This document shows, piece by piece, positions 18,165-27,398 of a DNA stretch of 64,000 bases. This DNA is from Microbacterium sp. LWH7-1.2 (lineage in GTDB: Bacteria; Actinomycetota; Actinomycetes; Actinomycetales; Microbacteriaceae). Positions within the stretch are counted from its first letter, which is position 1. Each line of letters begins with the position of its first letter. A program made the translations under genes and the position numbers. The stretch covers positions 2,914,001 through 2,978,000 of the forward strand of contig NZ_CP151637.1 in NCBI RefSeq assembly GCF_038397755.1. Direction: 5' to 3'. Below the pieces are notes generated by a model. The model was not told where the DNA came from. It was given only the letters and a program-made list of their open reading frames with translations, and made no database searches.

Positions 18165-18196
18165 GGTGCCGCGGCGACCCGACCGCACGCGGCACC
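18165..18196. promoter_or_regulatory. Inverted repeat before the penicillin-acylase gene
   Basis: GGTGCCGC (18165-18172) and GCGGCACC (18189-18196) form perfect 8-bp arms 16 nt apart. The repeat follows a TTAGCAT -10-like box, so it would lie in the 5' untranslated RNA or act as an operator. Confidence 0.45.
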
Positions 18197-18250
18197 GAAT
18201 GTCGCGGTGTACGGAACCCCGTATCCCCCCTCCGCCCGAAAGCCCTTTCA

Positions 18251-20851
18251 ATGACGAAGCCCCAGCCCTCGCCCTATGCCGTCGACGACACCGTCCGTCG
18301 CCGGTCCGTGGGGCGGATCATCGGGATCACCCTCTTCAGCATCCTCGCGGGCATCGTGGTGCTCGCCCTGATCGCGGTCGGCTTCGTCGCGTACACGGCG
18401 CAGCGCTCGTTCCCGCAGCTGAGCGGCGAGGTGAAGGCGGCCGGGCTCGAGGCCGAGGTGACGGTGCAGCGGGATGCGCTCGGCATCCCCACTCTCACCG
18501 CGGATTCGTCGCACGACCTCTTCTTCGCCCAGGGTTACGTGCACGCGCAGGACCGGTTCTGGGAGATGGACTTCCGCCGGCATGTCACGAGCGGGCGCCT
18601 CTCCGAGATGTTCGGCGCGTCGCAGCTCGGCACCGACAAGTTCCTGCGCACGCTCGGCTGGCATGACATCGCCGAGCAGGAGGTCGACGCCCTCGACGCC
18701 ACGGAGCGCGCCTACTACGACGCCTACGCCGACGGCGTGAACGCCTACCTCGCCGACCACCAGGGCCCCGACGCCTCGTTCGAGTACGCCGTGCTGGGCC
18801 TGCAGAACTCCGACTACGAGATCGAGCCCTGGACTCCGGCCGACTCTGTCGCGTGGCTCAAGGCGATGGCCTGGGACCTCCGCAGCAACATCGAGAGCGA
18901 GACCGAGCGCGCGGTCATGGCGCCGGACTTCTCCCAGGCCGAGATCGACCAGCTCTACCCCGGCTACCCGTTCGACCGGAACCCGGTCATCGTGCCGAAG
19001 ATCTCGGCGGTGCCCGCGCTCGGCACAGCTCCCGACCTTCCTGAGACGGACGCCGCCACCTCGTCGATCGAGTGGACGGAGGTCGGCAGCGTGATCGAAG
19101 CCGTCGGCGAACTCGTCGGCGGCGCCGGCGAGGGCATCGGGTCGAACTCATGGGTGGTGTCGGGCAACGTCACCGACACCGGGATGCCGCTTCTCGCCAA
19201 CGACCCTCACCTCGGCGCGTCGCTGCCGAGCGTGTGGCACCAGATCCAGCTGAAGTGCTCGACGGTCACTGAAGAGTGCCCGTTCGATGTGGCCGGGTTC
19301 GGCTTCTCGGGGCTTCCCGGCGTCGTGATCGGCCACAACGAGCGCATCGCGTGGGGCTTCACGAACCTCACCACCGACGTCACGGACCTGTATCTCGAGA
19401 AGGTGGACGGCGACTCGTACTGGTACGACGGCGCGCTGGTGCCGCTCGAGACGCGCACCGAGACGTTCAAGGTCGCGGGTTCTGACGACGTCGAGCTCGA
19501 GGTGCGTTCCACGGTCAACGGTCCGATCGTGTCCGGTCTCACCGGCGACTTCACGTCGATCGCGGAAACTCCCTACGTCGGGGCCGGCGGCACCGTGACA
19601 GAGACGCCGACCGACGCACCCGAGGGGGACTATGCGGTCAGCCTGCGCTGGACCGCACTGCAGCCCGGAACCACGGCATCCGCGATCTTCGCCCTCAACA
19701 CCGCCAAGGACTTCGACGACTTCCGCGGCGCGGCGGCCCTCTTCGACGTGCCGGCGCAGAACCTCATCTACGCCGACGTCGACGGCAACATCGGATACCA
19801 GACGCCGGGCAAGCTGCCGATCCGCGGCGCCGGTGACGGCTCGATGCCGCAGCCCGGCTGGGACTCGACGTATGCGTGGCGGGGCTATATCCCGTTCGAG
19901 GAGCTTCCGGTCTCGTACAACCCGACCGAGGGGTACATCGTCACCGCGAACAATGCCATCGCGGGGCAGGACTACACCCATCCGCTCACGCGCGACTGGG
20001 ACTACGGCTGGCGCGCAGCCCGCATCACGGAACTGATCGAGCGGGCGATCGCGAAGGGCCCGGTCACCGCTGACGACCTCAACGCCATCCAGGCCGACAA
20101 CTACTCCTTCATCGGAATGCGCCTGACGGCGGCCTACGCCGACGTCACCACGGGCGACGACGAGACGGATGCCGCGCTCGACCTCCTGCACGAATGGGAC
20201 GCTCAGAACGACGCTGACTCCGCGGCGGCCGCGTACGCCAACGTGCTGTGGGACACCCTCGCCGAGAACGTGTTCGTCGACGGGCGCGAGAGCTCGGCGC
20301 CGATGAGCGGTCAGGGCCGTCAGTTCCTCGTGATGGACGGGCTGCTCGAGGATGAGACCTCGCCCTGGTGGACCAACGACGAGCTCGGCGTCGACGGCAT
20401 GGCCGACATGCTGAAGCGCTCCGCCATCGATGCCTACGAGCGACTCGTCGACGACCAGGGGGACAACCCTTCGCGCTGGAACTGGGGCAGCCTGCACGCC
20501 CTCCCGCTCGAGAACGGCAGCTTCGGCACGTCGGGCATCCCCGCACTCGAGTGGCTCTTCAACCGCGGGCCGTTCCCGGTCGGCGGCGGCTCGTCTGTCG
20601 TGAACGCGACCGGATGGGACCTGACCCAGAGCTTCTCGACCGTCACCGTGCCGTCGATGCGCATGATCATCGACCTGTCCGATTTCGACGATTCGCGCTG
20701 GAACCAGCTCACGGGCCAGAGCGGTCACGCCTTCCACACGAACTACATCGACCAGGTGGAGTCGTGGCAGAAGGCCGAGCTGACGCCCTGGGCGTACACG
20801 CCCGACGCGGTCGAGGCGGCCACGACCGACACCCTCGTGCTCACGCCCTGA
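18251..20851 (+). CDS. Penicillin acylase family protein (Ntn-hydrolase)
   Basis: This 866-residue precursor of an N-terminal-nucleophile amidase should cleave itself into alpha and beta subunits. The nucleophile is Ser298 in Gly-Ser-Asn-Ser-Trp-Val-Val-Ser-Gly, followed by the family motif Asn-Asp-Pro-His-Leu. An N-terminal membrane helix (about residues 20-45) implies export or anchoring. Family members hydrolyse beta-lactam side chains, acyl-homoserine lactones or other amides; the substrate cannot be read from sequence. The ATG start follows a leader of about 90 nt with an inverted repeat. No resistance or antibiotic genes are adjacent, so a quorum-quenching or scavenging role is as likely as a penicillin one. 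Confidence 0.92.
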   Translation: MTKPQPSPYAVDDTVRRRSVGRIIGITLFSILAGIVVLALIAVGFVAYTAQRSFPQLSGEVKAAGLEAEVTVQRDALGIPTLTADSSHDLFFAQGYVHAQDRFWEMDFRRHVTSGRLSEMFGASQLGTDKFLRTLGWHDIAEQEVDALDATERAYYDAYADGVNAYLADHQGPDASFEYAVLGLQNSDYEIEPWTPADSVAWLKAMAWDLRSNIESETERAVMAPDFSQAEIDQLYPGYPFDRNPVIVPKISAVPALGTAPDLPETDAATSSIEWTEVGSVIEAVGELVGGAGEGIGSNSWVVSGNVTDTGMPLLANDPHLGASLPSVWHQIQLKCSTVTEECPFDVAGFGFSGLPGVVIGHNERIAWGFTNLTTDVTDLYLEKVDGDSYWYDGALVPLETRTETFKVAGSDDVELEVRSTVNGPIVSGLTGDFTSIAETPYVGAGGTVTETPTDAPEGDYAVSLRWTALQPGTTASAIFALNTAKDFDDFRGAAALFDVPAQNLIYADVDGNIGYQTPGKLPIRGAGDGSMPQPGWDSTYAWRGYIPFEELPVSYNPTEGYIVTANNAIAGQDYTHPLTRDWDYGWRAARITELIERAIAKGPVTADDLNAIQADNYSFIGMRLTAAYADVTTGDDETDAALDLLHEWDAQNDADSAAAAYANVLWDTLAENVFVDGRESSAPMSGQGRQFLVMDGLLEDETSPWWTNDELGVDGMADMLKRSAIDAYERLVDDQGDNPSRWNWGSLHALPLENGSFGTSGIPALEWLFNRGPFPVGGGSSVVNATGWDLTQSFSTVTVPSMRMIIDLSDFDDSRWNQLTGQSGHAFHTNYIDQVESWQKAELTPWAYTPDAVEAATTDTLVLTP

Positions 20852-20854
20852 CGC

Positions 20855-20971
20855 TCACGTGACGCGCTCGATGACGTAGCCGTCCTCGACGAGGGTCTCG
20901 GCCATGAAGGCGGCGTACCACCGTGGCCAGGCCTCGTCGTAGACCCCGCCCAGCTCTTCCGTCTGGCAGGG
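20855..20971 (-). pseudogene. Possible 3' relic of a gene downstream of mnhG
   Basis: Directly after the mnhG stop, the same frame continues about 38 codons to TGA 20855-20857. It encodes an aromatic-rich peptide (Val-Tyr-Asp-Glu-Ala-Trp-Pro-Arg-Trp-Tyr-Ala-Ala-Phe-Met) that looks like the end of a folded protein. No start codon with a ribosome site is present. It may be the surviving tail of a deleted gene; I do not recognise the family. Confidence 0.35.
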
Positions 20972-21328
20972 TCAGCCGCCGGAGGCGGGCGGGGTGCGCT
21001 TGGACTCGGCGAGTTCGTCGACGTGCAGCGCGGCCTCGTCGATCGTGCCGTTGCGGTAGGCCTGCCGGCCGACCATGTGCGCCGAGAGCGGCGCCGTCGC
21101 CAGCTGCATGAGCACGACCGGCACGAGGAACGCGACCACCGGCCACGACCGCAGCGACAGCGCGATCGCGAGGCAGATGAGGATCAGCCCGAGCACCTGC
21201 GGCTTGGTCGCGGCATGCAGGCGGGTCGGCACATCGCGGAAGCGCAGCACGCCGATCGCGGCGGTGAGGCAGAGAAGTGCTCCGATCAGGATGAGGATCA
21301 CGGCGGCGAGGTCGAGCATGGCGTCCAT
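20972..21328 (-). CDS. mnhG: Na+/H+ antiporter subunit G (Mrp)
   Basis: This 118-residue membrane subunit has about three helices and the MnhG/PhaG hallmark Gly-Val-Leu-Arg-Phe-Arg-Asp-Val-Pro-Thr-Arg-Leu-His-Ala-Ala-Thr-Lys near residues 27-43. It is last in the mnhAB-C-D-E-F-G operon. Its ATG (21328) shares one base with the mnhF stop. With the other subunits it forms the hetero-oligomeric Mrp complex that exchanges Na+ for H+ and supports pH and salt tolerance. Confidence 0.93.
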   Translation of the reverse strand: MDAMLDLAAVILILIGALLCLTAAIGVLRFRDVPTRLHAATKPQVLGLILICLAIALSLRSWPVVAFLVPVVLMQLATAPLSAHMVGRQAYRNGTIDEAALHVDELAESKRTPPASGG

Positions 21329-21594
21329 CAGCGGTCCTGGTCCCTTCTCGCGACGAACCGCGCGATCGAGATCGACCCGAACACCCCGACGGCCGCGATG
21401 ATCAGCAGCACCGGCAGCGTGCGTGTGTGGTGGTTGATGGCCATCTCCGCGCCGAGCGCGCACATCACCAGGGTGAGCAAGACATCGGATGCCACGGCCC
21501 GGTCGAGGATCGAGGGCCCAATGACGATGCGCCACAGCGTGAGCAGCGCGGCGACCGCGAAGATCACGGAGATCGCGAGCAGCAGCACGTTCAT
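21328..21594 (-). CDS. mnhF: Na+/H+ antiporter subunit F (Mrp)
   Basis: This 88-residue subunit has three helices and the MnhF/MrpF core Arg-Ile-Val-Ile-Gly-Pro-Ser-Ile-Leu-Asp-Arg-Ala-Val-Ala-Ser-Asp at about residues 26-41. ATG 21594 overlaps the mnhE stop by four bases (ATGA), and its own stop overlaps mnhG, so translation is coupled through the operon. Longer frames reaching 22140 are shadows of mnhE. Confidence 0.93.
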   Translation of the reverse strand: MNVLLLAISVIFAVAALLTLWRIVIGPSILDRAVASDVLLTLVMCALGAEMAINHHTRTLPVLLIIAAVGVFGSISIARFVARRDQDR

Positions 21595-22190
21595 CGGGAA
21601 CCCCCTCGGGCCAGGGAGCCATGGGGGGCGGCATCCCTCATCGCCTGGAGCTGGGCGTGCGAGCCGACCGCTCTCACAATGCGCTCCTCCCAGTGATGCA
21701 CGCTCGCGCGCTGCTTCTCGGCGTCGGCGTCGTCGCGCACGCCGATGACGTGGAGGTACAGGATGCGACGGTCGCGGTCGGTGTCGACGATCAGCGAACC
21801 GGGGATGAGCGAGCACGTCACACCGACGTGGGTCATGATGAGGTCGTCGTCGGTGACGAGCTGCGCGGCGATGATCGCGGACCCGGGCTGCCGGCGGAAG
21901 TCGAGCACCTGCCACGCCACCGTCAGCGAGCCGAGGACCACGGCCACCAGGAACTCCACGACGAACACGAGTCCCCACCAGAGGTTCACGCGGCCCGACA
22001 GCTCGACGGGAGGCAGCCGGAAGATGCGCGTCACGACGAGCGCGGCGACAAGCCCCGTGAGGAACGCGAGCCACGTGAACTGGCCCCACAGCAGCATCCA
22101 CAGAGCGATGAGCCACACGAAGAACGGCAGCTGCCGCCACGCTGTCACGAACCCGCGGCGGAGCCGGCCCTGAGGCAGGTCGGGGCTCAT
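21591..22190 (-). CDS. mnhE: Na+/H+ antiporter subunit E (Mrp)
   Basis: This 199-residue subunit has two or three N-terminal helices, including Leu-Trp-Met-Leu-Leu-Trp-Gly near 28. A cytoplasmic domain follows with the MrpE motif Thr-Cys-Ser-Leu-Ile-Pro-Gly-Ser-Leu-Ile-Val-Asp near 127 and Leu-Tyr-Leu-His-Val-Ile-Gly. The C-terminal 50 residues are charged and longer than in Bacillus MrpE. ATG 22190 overlaps the mnhD stop by four bases. Confidence 0.92.
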   Translation of the reverse strand: MSPDLPQGRLRRGFVTAWRQLPFFVWLIALWMLLWGQFTWLAFLTGLVAALVVTRIFRLPPVELSGRVNLWWGLVFVVEFLVAVVLGSLTVAWQVLDFRRQPGSAIIAAQLVTDDDLIMTHVGVTCSLIPGSLIVDTDRDRRILYLHVIGVRDDADAEKQRASVHHWEERIVRAVGSHAQLQAMRDAAPHGSLARGGSR

Positions 22191-23770
22191 GGCGTCTTCT
22201 CCGTTCCCGCGGCGTCGTCTTCGAGCTGGGTCAGCGACACCGGCTGCAGCAGCGCCTCGCCGATGCGCGTGCACACGTCATAGAGCGGCCCGGCGAAGAT
22301 CGTGAGGGCAACGGTGATCGCGACCATTCCGGTGGTCGCGGCGGTCATGATCTTCGGGATGACGCGGCGCTCGGTCTCGACACCGGCGGCGGGCGCCGAG
22401 CCGAGGTAGGAGATGCGCGCCTCGGTCTCGGCCGAATCCTCGTCCTCTCGCCAGAAGGAGAGGTTCCACGCCCGCATGAGCGCATACAACGTGAGGAGGC
22501 TGGTCAGGATGCCGCCCACCATCAGCACCATCATGATCGGCGTGCCCACCTGCGCGGCGGCGTCGAACAGCGCGAACTTGCCGATGAAGCCGGAGAACGG
22601 CGGCAGGCCGCCCAGGTTGACCGCGGGGATGAAGTACAGCACCGCGATGACCGGCGCCGCCTTCATCAGGCCCTTGACCCGGAGGATGGACGTCGATCCC
22701 GCGCGACGCTCGACGAGGCCGACCGCGAGGAACAGCGTCGTCTGCACCACGATGTGGTGGACCATGTAGTAGATCGTCGCGCCGATCGCAGCGGGCGTCG
22801 CGATCGCGAGCCCGAAGATCATGTAGCCGATGTGGCTCACGAGCGTGAACGACAGGATTCGTTTGAGCTCCGCCTGGGCCACCGCGCCCAGCACTCCGAC
22901 GATCATGGTCGCGAGTGCCACCCACATGAGCAGCTGGTTCACGTCGTTGTCGAGGAACAGCTCGGTCTCAGTGCGGATGATCGCGTAGACGCCGACCTTG
23001 GTCAGCAGGCCCGCGAAGACCGCGGTCACCGGGGCGGGCGCGGTCGGGTACGAGTCGGGCAGCCAGAACGACAGCGGGAAGACGGCGGCCTTGATGCTGA
23101 ACGCGAGCAGCAGCATGAGGTGCAGGATGAGCTGAGTCTCCTGCGGCAGCTCGCCCATGCGCTCGGAGATCTGCACCATGTTCACGGTGCCCAGCGCGCC
23201 GTAGATCATGGCGATCGCCGCGAGGAAGAGGATCGACGACACCAGCGAGACGACGATGTAGACCACGCCGGTGCGGATGCGAGACTCGGTCGAGCCGAGG
23301 GTGATCAGCACGTACGAGGCGACGAGGAGGATCTCGAAGCCGACGTAGAGGTTGAAGAGGTCGCCCGCGATGAACGCGTTGAAGATGCCCGCGCCGAGGA
23401 TCAGGTACGACGGGTGGAAGATCGAGACCGGGGTGTCGTCGTCGCCATCGGCCGCACCCTGTCCGACGGAGAAGAGAAGGACGGCGAGCAGCACGATGCT
23501 CGACACGACCACGAGGAGGGCCGCGAGCCGGTCCACGTAGAGCACGATGCCGAACGGGATCGGCCAGCCGCCGACCGACACGGCGATCGGCTTGTCGCCC
23601 ACGTCGACCACGTAGAGCAGAATCGCCGCGATCACCGTCACGGCGCTGAGCGTCACGACCGAGACCATGACCTGCGTCTTGCGGTGCCGACCCGCGATGA
23701 GCGCGACCGCGGCGCCGAGCAGCGGCAGCGTGACGAGCAGGGGGACCAGCGCGGGGGCGATCTCGATCAT
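22187..23770 (-). CDS. mnhD: Na+/H+ antiporter subunit D (Mrp)
   Basis: This 527-residue protein is related to complex I NuoM/N subunits and has about fourteen helices. The conserved segment Ala-Ala-Val-Phe-Pro-Leu-Ser-Phe-Trp-Leu-Pro-Asp holds the helix-7 Lys just before it (Ser-Ile-Lys-Ala-Ala), and Ala-Pro-Ala-Pro-Val-Thr-Ala follows, as in proton-translocating family members. The start at 23770 is chosen because it overlaps the mnhC stop as ATGA; the longer frame back to 24265 is a shadow of mnhC. It forms the transport core with mnhA. Confidence 0.95.
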   Translation of the reverse strand: MIEIAPALVPLLVTLPLLGAAVALIAGRHRKTQVMVSVVTLSAVTVIAAILLYVVDVGDKPIAVSVGGWPIPFGIVLYVDRLAALLVVVSSIVLLAVLLFSVGQGAADGDDDTPVSIFHPSYLILGAGIFNAFIAGDLFNLYVGFEILLVASYVLITLGSTESRIRTGVVYIVVSLVSSILFLAAIAMIYGALGTVNMVQISERMGELPQETQLILHLMLLLAFSIKAAVFPLSFWLPDSYPTAPAPVTAVFAGLLTKVGVYAIIRTETELFLDNDVNQLLMWVALATMIVGVLGAVAQAELKRILSFTLVSHIGYMIFGLAIATPAAIGATIYYMVHHIVVQTTLFLAVGLVERRAGSTSILRVKGLMKAAPVIAVLYFIPAVNLGGLPPFSGFIGKFALFDAAAQVGTPIMMVLMVGGILTSLLTLYALMRAWNLSFWREDEDSAETEARISYLGSAPAAGVETERRVIPKIMTAATTGMVAITVALTIFAGPLYDVCTRIGEALLQPVSLTQLEDDAAGTEKTP

Positions 23771-24312
23771 TCGTCGCCACCCCGATCCCGGGGGCCCTGA
23801 TCGGGGCGGTCGACCGGCGCATCGTCGCGGAGACCCGCGAAGTCGCGCGCACCGAGGATCATGATCGGCGCAGTCGCGGTGCCCACGAAGTCCGTGGTGG
23901 CATCGTCGTCGGCATCTTCGATCTCGGTCTCCTCGTCCATGGTGTCCTCGTCGGCGGCACCGCGAGAGCGCACCTCGATATCGGCTTCGTCGTCGGTGAC
24001 GGTGTCGGCCTGACCGAGCTGCCAGGAGCGGTAGATGAGGGCGAGAAGGAACGCCGAGACGGCGAAGGTGATGACGATGGCGGTGAGCGTGAGCGCCTGC
24101 GGGAGCGGATCCGACATCTCGTCGACGGATGCCGCGCCGAAGAACGGTGCGACGCCCGGGCGACTCATCACGATCAGGAGGAGCAGGTTTGTCGCGTTGC
24201 CCAGGAGCAGGAACCCGATGAGCACACGGGTGAGGCTGCGCTCGAGCATGGCGTAGACGCCGCACGCGAAGAGCACGGCCATCACGATGATGAGCACGAG
24301 CGACACGTTCAC
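23767..24312 (-). CDS. mnhC: Na+/H+ antiporter subunit C (Mrp) with acidic tail
   Basis: This 181-residue protein is a NuoK-like subunit. Three helices cover residues 1-105, with Gly-Phe-Leu-Leu-Leu-Gly-Asn-Ala-Thr-Asn-Leu near 35 and Asp-Pro-Leu-Pro-Gln-Ala-Leu-Thr-Leu-Thr-Ala-Ile-Val-Ile near 71. The C-terminal 70 residues are an extra Asp/Glu-rich tail not found in the usual 110-120-residue MnhC. GTG 24312 overlaps the mnhA stop by four bases. Confidence 0.93.
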   Translation of the reverse strand: MNVSLVLIIVMAVLFACGVYAMLERSLTRVLIGFLLLGNATNLLLLIVMSRPGVAPFFGAASVDEMSDPLPQALTLTAIVITFAVSAFLLALIYRSWQLGQADTVTDDEADIEVRSRGAADEDTMDEETEIEDADDDATTDFVGTATAPIMILGARDFAGLRDDAPVDRPDQGPRDRGGDE

Positions 24313-27245
24313 GGGACCATCACCCCCTGCTGCTCGCGTGCTTCCTGCGCCTGGCGGTCGACCTCGGCGCCGAGGCTGCGCAGCACGTCCAGCACGAGGC
24401 CGATGACGACCAGGTACACGCCGATGTCGAACAGCGTCGACGTGACGAACTCGACGTGTCCGAGCAGTGGCACGTCCCACTCCCAGAAGTAGCTCGTGAG
24501 CGGCTGGTCACCCAAGAACACCGGCACGATCGCGCACGCGACCGCGATCGTCATGCCCGTGCCCAGGAGTCGCCCGGCGTCGGTGGGCGCGGCGGCGCCG
24601 AGCTCGTAGCGGCCGCCCGCGACATATCGCATGACGAGCGCCATGCCCGCGACGAGACCGCCGGCGAACCCTCCTCCTGGCAGGTTGTGGCCGGCGAAGA
24701 GCAGATACAGCGAGACGATGATGATCGTGTGGAAGAGGATCCGCACGATCACCTCGAGCATGATCGAGCGGTTCTCGGGCCGCACGCGCTGGCCGCCGAC
24801 GAGCCACGCCATGCGGCCGCTGCCGCGTGCATCGCCGCGCTGCTTGAGACCGTCGGAGGTCTCGACGAGCGGGCGGCGCGCGCGCGTCGCACCTGCGGGC
24901 AGCGGCGCGATGCCCCGCGACAGCGTGTCGGCGCGGTGCGTCACGAAGACGAGGGAGGCCACACCCGTGGCTGCGAGGATCAGCACCGACAGCTCGCCCA
25001 TGGTGTCCCAGCCGCGCAGGTCGACCAGCGCGACGTTGACGACGTTCTTGCCATGGCCCAGCTCGTACGCGAGGACGGGGAAGGAGTCGGAGATCGGCTT
25101 CTCGACCCGGGCGCTGGTTGCGACGATCGCGACGAGGGCCATCGTGATGCCGACCGCCGCGCCCAGCACAGCCCGGGCCACGGGCCATACCGAGGCGTTG
25201 TGCTCGCCGAGGCGCGACGGGATGCGGCGCAGGACGAGGGCGAACGCGACGAGCGTGACCGTCTCGACGAGGATCTGGGTGAGCGCGAGATCGGGTGCGC
25301 CGCTGGTCGCGAAGAGCAGCACCATGCCGAGGCCCGTGACCGACACCAGCACGACGCCGGTGTACCGCTTGCGCGCACGGATCGCGATGAGTCCCGCGGC
25401 GATCATGACCGGCGCGACGAGCAGCTGCGTGGGCGTCTGGTACGCGTCGAGCTTCGCCTGCCAGTCGTCGCTCGCGAGCAGCGCGGTCGACTCCGCCGCG
25501 ACGAACACGACGAAGATCGTGCCGACGTACAGCGGCAGCGAACCGCGCTGCGTGAGGCTCGTGGTGATCACCGACAGGCGCGCTACCGCGCGCAACGTGC
25601 CGTTGTACGCCTCCGCCGCCGTGAAGGGCAGCAGGCGATTCGCGGGACGCCAGCTGCGCGTCAGCCAGAACACGAGCACGCCGATCGCGATCGTGGCGAG
25701 CGAGATCCACAGCGCCGGCTCGAGGCCGTGCCACAGCGCGAGGTGCGCAGGGTGCTCGGGCGCAGCGACACCCGGCGTCGACGGCGGCGCCTGGTCGGCA
25801 TAGGGCGCGAAGGCTTTGTCGAGCCACGGTGCGAAGGCGCCCGCGACGACGGTGAGGCCCGAGAGCACGATCGGCGCGACGAGGAACCCGATCGGCGGGT
25901 CGGGCCATTCCGTATCGGGCATACGGTCGCTGTTCGCCGCGCGCTTGGTCGAGAAGGCGCCCCAGAGGAAGCGGATGCCGTACCCCGCGGTCAGCACCGA
26001 GCCCAGCGCGACGCCGACCAGCGCGACGATCCCCCACACGGCGCCGCCCAGGGCCTCGTGCAGCAGTGAGGCGAGCGCGCCCTCCTTCGCGACGAAGCCG
26101 ATCGTGGGGATGATGCCGATCATCGACGCGACGGCGATGATCGAGAACGTCGCCATGACCGGTGCCTGCCTGCCGACACCCGAGAGCTCGGTCAGATCGC
26201 GGGTCGACAGCTGGCGGTCGATGACGCCGACCACGAGGAAGAGCGCCGACTTGAAGAGGGCGTGACTCAGCAGCAGCGCGAGAGCTGCGAGCGCAGCATC
26301 CCGTGTCCCGTAGCCGAGCACGACGGTCAGAAGGCCCAGCTGGCTCACGGTGCCGAAGGCGAGCACTCGCTTGAGGTCGGTCTCGCGCAGCGCCTGCAAA
26401 CCGCCGAGCAGCATCGTGAAGACCCCCAGCGCGACGACGATCGGCCGCCACGTCGGAGCGATGGCGAAGACCGGGGCGAAGCGGGCGATGAGATAGATGC
26501 CGGCTTTCACCATGGCCGCCGCGTGCAGGTAGGCGCTCACCGGAGTGGGCGCCGCCATGGCACCGGGTAGCCAGAAGTGGAACGGGAAGATCGCCGACTT
26601 GCTGAGCGCTCCGACGAGGATCATCACGAGCGCGGCGTCGACGATCGGGCCGGACGGTGCTGCGGCGAGGATCGTCGAGATGCTGGAGGTGCCGGCGTCG
26701 ACCACGAGCAGCACGACGCCGATGAGCATGACGAGTCCGCCGAGTGTCGTAACGAGGAGGGCCTGGAGGGCGGCACGACGGCTCGCCGCGCGCTTGTTGT
26801 AGTACCCGATGAGGAGGTACGACAGCACGCTGGTGACTTCCCAGAACATCACGAGGACGACGAGGTCGTCGGTGAGGACGAGCCCGTACATCGCGCCCGC
26901 GAACGCGAGGAGCACGGCGGCGAACTGACCGAGATTGTCACTCTTGCCGCGGAAGTACCAGCGGCAGTAGATCATGACGAGCGCGCCGACACCCGTGACG
27001 ACCAGCGTCATGAGCCACGACAGCGTGTCCATCCGCATCGAGAGGTCGATGCCGAGAGGCGGGATCCATGCGTATGTCTCGAACGGAATATCACTCGCCA
27101 GCACCTGCGGCGTGAGCACGGAGGCGAAGACGAATCCCACGATCGGGAGGACCGCTGCGACGTAGAACGCGCGAGCGCCGATGCGCGCCACCAGCCACGG
27201 CAGAAGGATCGGAACGACCGCGAACGCGCCGAGAACGAGGAGCAT
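24309..27245 (-). CDS. mnhA: Na+/H+ antiporter subunit A fused to subunit B domain (Mrp)
   Basis: This 978-residue protein has a NuoL-like N-terminal half with proton-channel segments (Phe-Pro-Phe-His-Phe-Trp-Leu-Pro-Gly-Ala-Met and Ala-Pro-Thr-Pro-Val-Ser-Ala). A middle helical region follows, then a C-terminal MnhB domain from about residue 815 (Ala-Gly-His-Asn-Leu-Pro-Gly-Gly-Gly-Phe-Ala-Gly-Gly). No separate mnhB exists because it is fused here, as in many actinobacteria. ATG 27245 with GAGGAGG six bases upstream is preferred to an in-frame start at 27368. It is first in the operon. Confidence 0.95.
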   Translation of the reverse strand: MLLVLGAFAVVPILLPWLVARIGARAFYVAAVLPIVGFVFASVLTPQVLASDIPFETYAWIPPLGIDLSMRMDTLSWLMTLVVTGVGALVMIYCRWYFRGKSDNLGQFAAVLLAFAGAMYGLVLTDDLVVLVMFWEVTSVLSYLLIGYYNKRAASRRAALQALLVTTLGGLVMLIGVVLLVVDAGTSSISTILAAAPSGPIVDAALVMILVGALSKSAIFPFHFWLPGAMAAPTPVSAYLHAAAMVKAGIYLIARFAPVFAIAPTWRPIVVALGVFTMLLGGLQALRETDLKRVLAFGTVSQLGLLTVVLGYGTRDAALAALALLLSHALFKSALFLVVGVIDRQLSTRDLTELSGVGRQAPVMATFSIIAVASMIGIIPTIGFVAKEGALASLLHEALGGAVWGIVALVGVALGSVLTAGYGIRFLWGAFSTKRAANSDRMPDTEWPDPPIGFLVAPIVLSGLTVVAGAFAPWLDKAFAPYADQAPPSTPGVAAPEHPAHLALWHGLEPALWISLATIAIGVLVFWLTRSWRPANRLLPFTAAEAYNGTLRAVARLSVITTSLTQRGSLPLYVGTIFVVFVAAESTALLASDDWQAKLDAYQTPTQLLVAPVMIAAGLIAIRARKRYTGVVLVSVTGLGMVLLFATSGAPDLALTQILVETVTLVAFALVLRRIPSRLGEHNASVWPVARAVLGAAVGITMALVAIVATSARVEKPISDSFPVLAYELGHGKNVVNVALVDLRGWDTMGELSVLILAATGVASLVFVTHRADTLSRGIAPLPAGATRARRPLVETSDGLKQRGDARGSGRMAWLVGGQRVRPENRSIMLEVIVRILFHTIIIVSLYLLFAGHNLPGGGFAGGLVAGMALVMRYVAGGRYELGAAAPTDAGRLLGTGMTIAVACAIVPVFLGDQPLTSYFWEWDVPLLGHVEFVTSTLFDIGVYLVVIGLVLDVLRSLGAEVDRQAQEAREQQGVMVP

Positions 27246-27398
27246 TCGGGCCTCCTCGGGGTCGTCGGCAACGCACATCAGAGGAGGACGGCGCAAAGCC
27301 CAGGCGATCGGGGTGTCGAATCCCATCCTAACGGGCGCGTCGCGCCCGATCGCCTGAACGGCATACATCCTCGCCCGGTGCGGGGCGTTGCGGGCGGT

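Noticed and set aside
18251..20851. Penicillin acylase as part of an antibiotic cluster
   Set aside because: Neighbours are an exporter-like operon and an antiporter; no synthase or resistance genes accompany it.
27246..27368. N-terminal extension of mnhA to 27368
   Set aside because: The ATG at 27245 has a strong GAGGAGG at proper spacing and begins with the expected membrane helix; the extension resembles no MnhA N-terminus.
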